Shown here piece by piece: positions 59,889 through 64,000 of a DNA stretch of 64,000 bases. This DNA is from Saccharofermentans sp. Lineage in GTDB: Bacteria > Bacillota > Clostridia > Saccharofermentanales > Saccharofermentanaceae. The notes beneath the pieces were generated by a model, which worked only from the letters and a program-made list of their open reading frames with translations, had not been told where the DNA came from and did no database searches. How positions within the stretch are numbered: the first letter of the stretch is position 1; the number at the start of each line of letters is the position of its first letter. The translations under genes were made by a program, and so were the position numbers. The DNA lies in assembly GCA_024692235.1 (NCBI GenBank), contig JAILMW010000021.1:1-64000 (forward strand). Direction: 5' to 3'.

Positions 59889-60590
59889 ATGTACATTGAA
59901 ACAAAAGGATTAAAGAAGAGCTACGGAGAAGGCGGAAGCTTCGTACAGGTACTTAAAGGTGTTGATATAGGTATCAAGGCAGGTGAGATGTGTGTTATCC
60001 AGGGAACATCGGGCTCGGGTAAATCGACTCTGCTTAACTGTATCGGAGGACTTGATTCTATCGATACGGGAAGTGTGACCGTAGCAGGAACTTCTGTTGA
60101 AAGACTTAAGGGAGAAAGGCTTGCCGACTACAGAAGACAGAATCTCGGATTTATATTCCAGTTCTATAATCTGGTGCCTAATCTTACGGTCCGCGAGAAT
60201 ATCCAGGTATGTGAATATCTGTCCAAGGAGCCTCTTGATATGAATGAGATCCTGGATGTTCTTAATATGACGGAGCATGCGGATAAGTTTCCTTCTCAGT
60301 TATCGGGAGGCCAGCAGCAAAGATGCGCCATAGCGCGAGCTCTTGTTAAGAATCCCAAGGTGCTGTTATGCGATGAGCCTACGGGTGCTCTTGATTCTAA
60401 GACTTCAAGGGATATCCTGATGCTCCTGGAGAAGATAAATGCCAGATACAATACAACGATGATCATAGTTACACACAATAACTCCATTAAGAATATGGTG
60501 GATCACGTTATCTATATAAAGGACGGGGAAGTATCCAAAGATTACTATAACGAAGTAAAGATTCCCGCCTGTGATCTGGAGGATCTGTAA
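59889..60590 (+). CDS. MacB-type ABC transporter ATP-binding protein
   Basis: The protein has 233 residues from an ATG with GGAGG upstream; the frame opens earlier, but the first 16 codons are rejected as untranslated. It has GTSGSGKST, LSGGQQQRCAIARAL, LLCDEPTGALDS and TLNQ-like features (QFYNLVPNLTV), as in LolD/MacB/FtsE-like ATPases. It pairs with the large FtsX-type permease 2 bases downstream. The TetR operator at 59833 controls it. Confidence 0.92.
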   Translation: MYIETKGLKKSYGEGGSFVQVLKGVDIGIKAGEMCVIQGTSGSGKSTLLNCIGGLDSIDTGSVTVAGTSVERLKGERLADYRRQNLGFIFQFYNLVPNLTVRENIQVCEYLSKEPLDMNEILDVLNMTEHADKFPSQLSGGQQQRCAIARALVKNPKVLLCDEPTGALDSKTSRDILMLLEKINARYNTTMIIVTHNNSIKNMVDHVIYIKDGEVSKDYYNEVKIPACDLEDL

Positions 60591-60591
60591 T

Positions 60592-63500
60592 ATGAATCGG
60601 TTGATGCTTAGAAGATCCGTAAGAGATATAAAGAAAAACAGTGGAAGATATATGGCTCTGATGCTTCTTATCGGCTTTGCGGTCTTTATGGTCCTCAGTA
60701 TGATGGGAGCTTCCATGACTATAAGAGATGAGATCTTAAGCCACGATAAGCTCCTTAATGTTGAAGACGGTGAATTCACGGTATTTGTTCCTCTTAATCA
60801 GACGGAGCTTGATAAACTTACTTCGCGCGGGATAAGTATCGAGCAGATCTTTTCCTTGGACTATGAGCTTTCTGACGGAAGTGTTCTTCGTGTCTTTAAG
60901 AACAGGGAGAGTATTGATCTTATATCCTTGGCGGAAGGTTCTTTGCCCTCTTCCGATAACGAAGCTGTAATTGAAAGAAGATATGCTGAAGAACATTCCT
61001 TAGCAGTAGGTGACAATATCACGGTAGGAGGTAAGACCTTTACGATATCGGGTATCGGAGTAACGCCTGATTATAACAGCCCTGTCAGGAACCTAACCGA
61101 TTCTGCGGTAGACAGCGTATCCTTCGGTACGATGTTCGTTACGTCTTCTTCCTATGAAGTACTTCTTTCCGAAGGTAATGCCATGAAGTCAGAAGAATAT
61201 ACATATGCTTATACTCTTAACGGAGTTATGACTGACGATGAACTTCAGGCGATATTGGAAGAGAATAAGTTTGACGTATCTGATATAGATGATCCGTATT
61301 TCCTTGAATACTGGGAAGAGATGGTCGGACGAAAAGATGATCTTCTTGAAGGAATAGATGACCTTAATGAAGGTGCTCAGGAACTTCGTGACGGAGTAAA
61401 TGAGCTTGACTCCGGAGTTGACGAACTTGTAGACGGAGTAGGGCAGATGCAGGATTCCATGCCTGATCTTCAGTCAGGTGCGGATTCTCTTTATAACGGA
61501 GCAGCTGAACTGTCGTCGGGAATAGGTTCATATACATCAGGTGTATCCTCTGCAGCCGCAGGCGCGAATGAACTTAATAACGGAATTAGTCAGTTAAGCG
61601 GCGGATGCACAGATCTTGCTTCAGGCTCTGATCAGTATATGGCAGGGCTTAGCGAACTTAACGATACGGCATATGCATTAAGTCTAAGCGAAGATCCTTT
61701 TACCGCACAGATAGCAGGTTCTTTCTATCAGGCTACTTCCGGCCTTGTAGAGGGATATAGCGGAATAGATCAGGGTATAGATTCTGTGGCTCAGGGAGTA
61801 GCCTCGGCTTCTTCCGGAGCAGCCGATCTTGCAGGTGGACTTAATACACTTGATTCTAACAGCGCTGCTCTTAATTCGGGCGCATCCTCGCTTCAAAACG
61901 GTATAGGAGAGATGAGAGACGGTATAAATGAATTTGCCGACGGCGTTAATGAGTTATCTTCAGGTGTTGATGAACTGGATTCCGGAGTTGACGAGCTTTC
62001 TGACGGCGTCAATGAATATGCCGACGGTGTAAGTGAATTCTCTTCTGAAGCCAATGACCTTATAGATGAAGTATTTGATATCGATACGGCTAATCTTATG
62101 TCTTTCCTTCCCAAGGATTCTAATCCCAGGATAGATGCAGCTTACGATGATGAGGCGACTGATCTTTATGCGAGCATGGTGGTAGGGATAATCGCGCTTA
62201 TACTCTTTGCTTATGTTATCTCGGTATTCGTTATACATTCCATAGATCAGGAGTGCAGCGTTATAGGTGCTTTATACTCTCTCGGAGTTAAGAGAAGCTC
62301 TATTACATTCGGATATATCGTTATTCCGGTTATAGTAACGTTCCTCGCAGGCACAGTAGGTACATTGATCGCACTTTATACTCCTATGGGAATCCCTTCC
62401 GAAATGAGTGAGTCTTTTTCATACTACTCAAATCCCGATATGACGATGAAGATAAAGCCTTTCGTGCTTATATACGGACTTCTTTTGCCTTCTCTTATAA
62501 CGATCATCGTGAATATACTTGTCATAAGAGGAAGACTTAACAAGAATCCCTTATCGCTTCTTAAGAACGAGCAGAAGGCGGTGAAGGCAAGAGATATCAA
62601 GATAAAGAAGATGAAGTTCATTCCGCTTTTCAGGTTAAGACAGCTTCTTCGCGAGATGCGTACAGGGATGACAGTCATATTCGGTATGTTCCTGTCTCTT
62701 CTTATAGTAATGCTTGCTCTAACTACCCTTATCTACTGCGTAAGGGTAAAGGACTACAATACGAGATATACGGATTTTGAGTATTTCTATACATATAAAT
62801 ACCCTGAGAAGGAAGTGCCGGAAGGAGGATATGAAGCCGTAGTAAAGGAGGCTTCTAAGGAGTTCCAAGGATTTAGCTTTGATGTTGCCGTCGTAGGCGT
62901 TACAAGAGATAATCCTTTCTTCGACTTATCTTCTCTGACGGATAACGGCTCGGATGTAGTAGTAAGTTCATCTTTTGCCTATAAATACAACCTTTCTGTA
63001 GGAGACGAGTTTACTTTGGAAGATAAGAAGGAAGATAAGCTTTATGCATTCAGGGTAAGCGGGATAGACAGTTATCAGGCTTCGATGATGGTATTTATGG
63101 ATATAGATTCTTGCAGGGACTTATTCGGCGAGAGTGATGATTACTTTAATGCCGTATTCTCAGACCATGAGCTTGATATAGAGTCGGGAAGGCTCGCCGC
63201 TACTCTTACGAAGAAGGATATCTCCAATGCTTCCGGCGTATTCGTCGATTGTATGCAGGGGATGGTAACGACTCTTCTTGCTGCAGGCGCAGTCATATTC
63301 GTAGTTGTTATGTATCTGATGATAAAGATGATGCTGGATCGAGCATCGTTTAATATATCCCTGGTAAAGGTCTTCGGCTTCAGGAACGGCGAAGTGAAGA
63401 AGATGTATCTTGACGGGAATCTCATGATGATCGTAGCAGGAGCTCTTGTCTGTATACCGCTCTGCAAGCTGATCCTTAACTACATCTACCCGAATATGCT

Positions 63501-63660
63501 CGTAGCAAATGTAAATGTGGGACTTCCCATGGCATTCCCTCTATTTGTATATGCGGCGATATTCGTCTCTATCGTGGGACTTTATCTTATTATCAGTCAG
63601 TTCCTGTTTATATCCATAAGGAAGACCACGCCTGCGCTCGTCCTTAAGAACAGGGAATAA
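60592..63660 (+). CDS. Large FtsX-type permease with long extracytoplasmic repeat domain
   Basis: The 1022-residue protein starts with a membrane segment (about 16-40) and an extracytoplasmic domain. From about residue 240 to 500 it has a repeated heptad-like Gly/Ser/Leu-Asp pattern such as LRDGVNELDSGVDELVDGV and GANELNNGISQL, a YhgE/Pip-like coiled or rod-like region. Membrane segments return at about 530-550, 580-600 and 640-655, then a second extracytoplasmic domain and three C-terminal segments. The FtsX-type permease pairs with the MacB-like ATPase for export or mechanotransmission of hydrophobic substrates. Its ATG has GGAGGATC upstream. Confidence 0.88.
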   Translation: MNRLMLRRSVRDIKKNSGRYMALMLLIGFAVFMVLSMMGASMTIRDEILSHDKLLNVEDGEFTVFVPLNQTELDKLTSRGISIEQIFSLDYELSDGSVLRVFKNRESIDLISLAEGSLPSSDNEAVIERRYAEEHSLAVGDNITVGGKTFTISGIGVTPDYNSPVRNLTDSAVDSVSFGTMFVTSSSYEVLLSEGNAMKSEEYTYAYTLNGVMTDDELQAILEENKFDVSDIDDPYFLEYWEEMVGRKDDLLEGIDDLNEGAQELRDGVNELDSGVDELVDGVGQMQDSMPDLQSGADSLYNGAAELSSGIGSYTSGVSSAAAGANELNNGISQLSGGCTDLASGSDQYMAGLSELNDTAYALSLSEDPFTAQIAGSFYQATSGLVEGYSGIDQGIDSVAQGVASASSGAADLAGGLNTLDSNSAALNSGASSLQNGIGEMRDGINEFADGVNELSSGVDELDSGVDELSDGVNEYADGVSEFSSEANDLIDEVFDIDTANLMSFLPKDSNPRIDAAYDDEATDLYASMVVGIIALILFAYVISVFVIHSIDQECSVIGALYSLGVKRSSITFGYIVIPVIVTFLAGTVGTLIALYTPMGIPSEMSESFSYYSNPDMTMKIKPFVLIYGLLLPSLITIIVNILVIRGRLNKNPLSLLKNEQKAVKARDIKIKKMKFIPLFRLRQLLREMRTGMTVIFGMFLSLLIVMLALTTLIYCVRVKDYNTRYTDFEYFYTYKYPEKEVPEGGYEAVVKEASKEFQGFSFDVAVVGVTRDNPFFDLSSLTDNGSDVVVSSSFAYKYNLSVGDEFTLEDKKEDKLYAFRVSGIDSYQASMMVFMDIDSCRDLFGESDDYFNAVFSDHELDIESGRLAATLTKKDISNASGVFVDCMQGMVTTLLAAGAVIFVVVMYLMIKMMLDRASFNISLVKVFGFRNGEVKKMYLDGNLMMIVAGALVCIPLCKLILNYIYPNMLVANVNVGLPMAFPLFVYAAIFVSIVGLYLIISQFLFISIRKTTPALVLKNRE

Positions 63661-63706
63661 GAGGTTGCTTTTTTGTAATCGTTAATTTACAAATATCGGA
63701 ACATTA

Positions 63707-63767
63707 AGATCCTCCCTGTACGTATAATGTAAGAGTATAGGTTTGCATTGTACGGATGGGAGGATCT
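63707..63767 (+). promoter_or_regulatory. Inverted repeat covering the ribosome binding site of the last gene
   Basis: AGATCCTCCC (63707-63716) and GGGAGGATCT (63758-63767) are perfect inverted repeats of 10 bp. The right arm is the ribosome binding site and ends at the ATG at 63768; GTAC (63718-63721) and GTAC (63750-63753) extend the pairing inside. A TATAAT at 63723-63728 lies between the arms. A transcript from further upstream would hide the ribosome binding site, while one from this promoter would not carry the left arm. Confidence 0.5.
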
Positions 63768-64000
63768 ATGATCCCTGATACGCTTTCTTATTACGAGAAT
63801 TACACACCGACTGCTGATGTGCTGGTAGTGGCAGTCTGTCTTGTCTTCATTGTTCTCATAAGAGCTGCGTACATAAGCCGTACGAGGAGTTTTATCTACT
63901 TAAGGCACATGATCTACTTTGCCGTCACTGCTTCAGTAGCGAACCTGTGCTTCCACGGTGTTCTGCCTCTTGCAGGTAATATCCCGAATATTTTGATATT
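63768..64000 (+). CDS. Membrane protein, N-terminal part (cut by window edge)
   Basis: The frame is open to the window end, giving 77 residues: MIPDTLSYYENYTPTAD, a membrane segment VLVVAVCLVFIVLIRAAYI, then MIYFAVTASVANLCF and further. GGGAGG precedes the ATG. The arrangement resembles the N-terminal multi-helix region of GGDEF/EAL membrane proteins from related bacteria, but the visible part is too short to name it. The start region lies in an inverted repeat that may affect translation. Confidence 0.55.
   Translation, partial: MIPDTLSYYENYTPTADVLVVAVCLVFIVLIRAAYISRTRSFIYLRHMIYFAVTASVANLCFHGVLPLAGNIPNILI

Noticed and set aside
1..64000. CRISPR arrays, tRNA and rRNA genes
   Set aside because: No spaced identical repeats and no tRNA-like cloverleaf or rRNA signatures were noticed anywhere in the window.

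Overview
The window looks like a chromosomal segment of an anaerobic member of the Bacillota, class Clostridia. The evidence is strong GGAGG-type ribosome binding sites, very short intergenic gaps with many ATGA stop/start overlaps, typical Clostridia families (Cof-type HAD phosphatases, PadR/TetR/XRE regulators, CPBP proteases, DesK/NarL-type two-component systems) and low-to-moderate GC. A gut or rumen relative is plausible, but genus cannot be read from the sequence. There are no rRNA or tRNA genes and no CRISPR array.

Bases 1-7,800 are mobile DNA and look more AT-rich than the rest. The left edge holds the end of an IS21-type element: an IstB C-terminus, a 55-residue ORF, a perfect 34-bp palindrome and three terminal direct repeats. 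Next comes an element with an ImmA/IrrE-type metallopeptidase, a zinc-ribbon protein, a small structured RNA candidate, a sigma-70 region-4-like regulator and a 28-residue leader ORF. These are followed by about 420 bases of non-coding, hairpin-rich sequence, a SHOCT-like small protein and three overlapping large serine recombinase genes. The middle recombinase lacks the catalytic domain. Three hairpins close the element. This recombinase/RNA block is the most unusual part of the window.

Bases 7,829-24,531 hold host genes, mostly on the plus strand in compact operons. They encode a zinc-ribbon membrane protein, a CPBP protease, an MFS transporter, a lipoprotein, two GNAT acetyltransferases around an Imm45-like protein, a metallo-beta-lactamase-fold hydrolase and an adenosine deaminase-like enzyme. 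After a convergent tRNA-dihydrouridine synthase comes a run including a DUF3916-like protein, a YjbR-EVE fusion, a phospholipase C-like protein, a broken aminoglycoside-phosphotransferase-like gene, a Nudix hydrolase, a DUF6688-like membrane protein, an acyl-CoA synthetase, an XRE regulator and a P-loop kinase-like protein.

Bases 24,532-43,929 start with a 420-base leader rich in hairpins. Genes follow for a haloacid-dehalogenase-type HAD, a TtcA-like tRNA thiolase, an XRE regulator, a methyltransferase, a U32-like protein, a TetR regulator and a GlcG/HbpS-like protein. A ferredoxin-PadR-esterase-pyrophosphatase operon has a readable promoter and operator. A GH2 glycosidase starts the next operon, followed by membrane proteins, GNATs, a SAP-domain protein, a 2'-5' RNA ligase-like protein, a Nudix hydrolase and a Cof-type phosphatase.

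Bases 43,906-64,000 are dominated by export and resistance-like functions. These are a minus-strand TetR-ABC operon, an XRE-desulfoferrodoxin-like fusion followed by APH-like, CAT-like and GNAT genes, and a five-gene ABC exporter with its own DesK/NarL-type two-component system. After a degenerate HAD paralogue, a TerB-like protein and two paralogous membrane proteins, a TetR-controlled MacB/FtsX-type exporter carries two near-identical 17-bp operators. The window ends inside a membrane protein gene whose upstream region holds a 10-bp inverted repeat covering the ribosome binding site.
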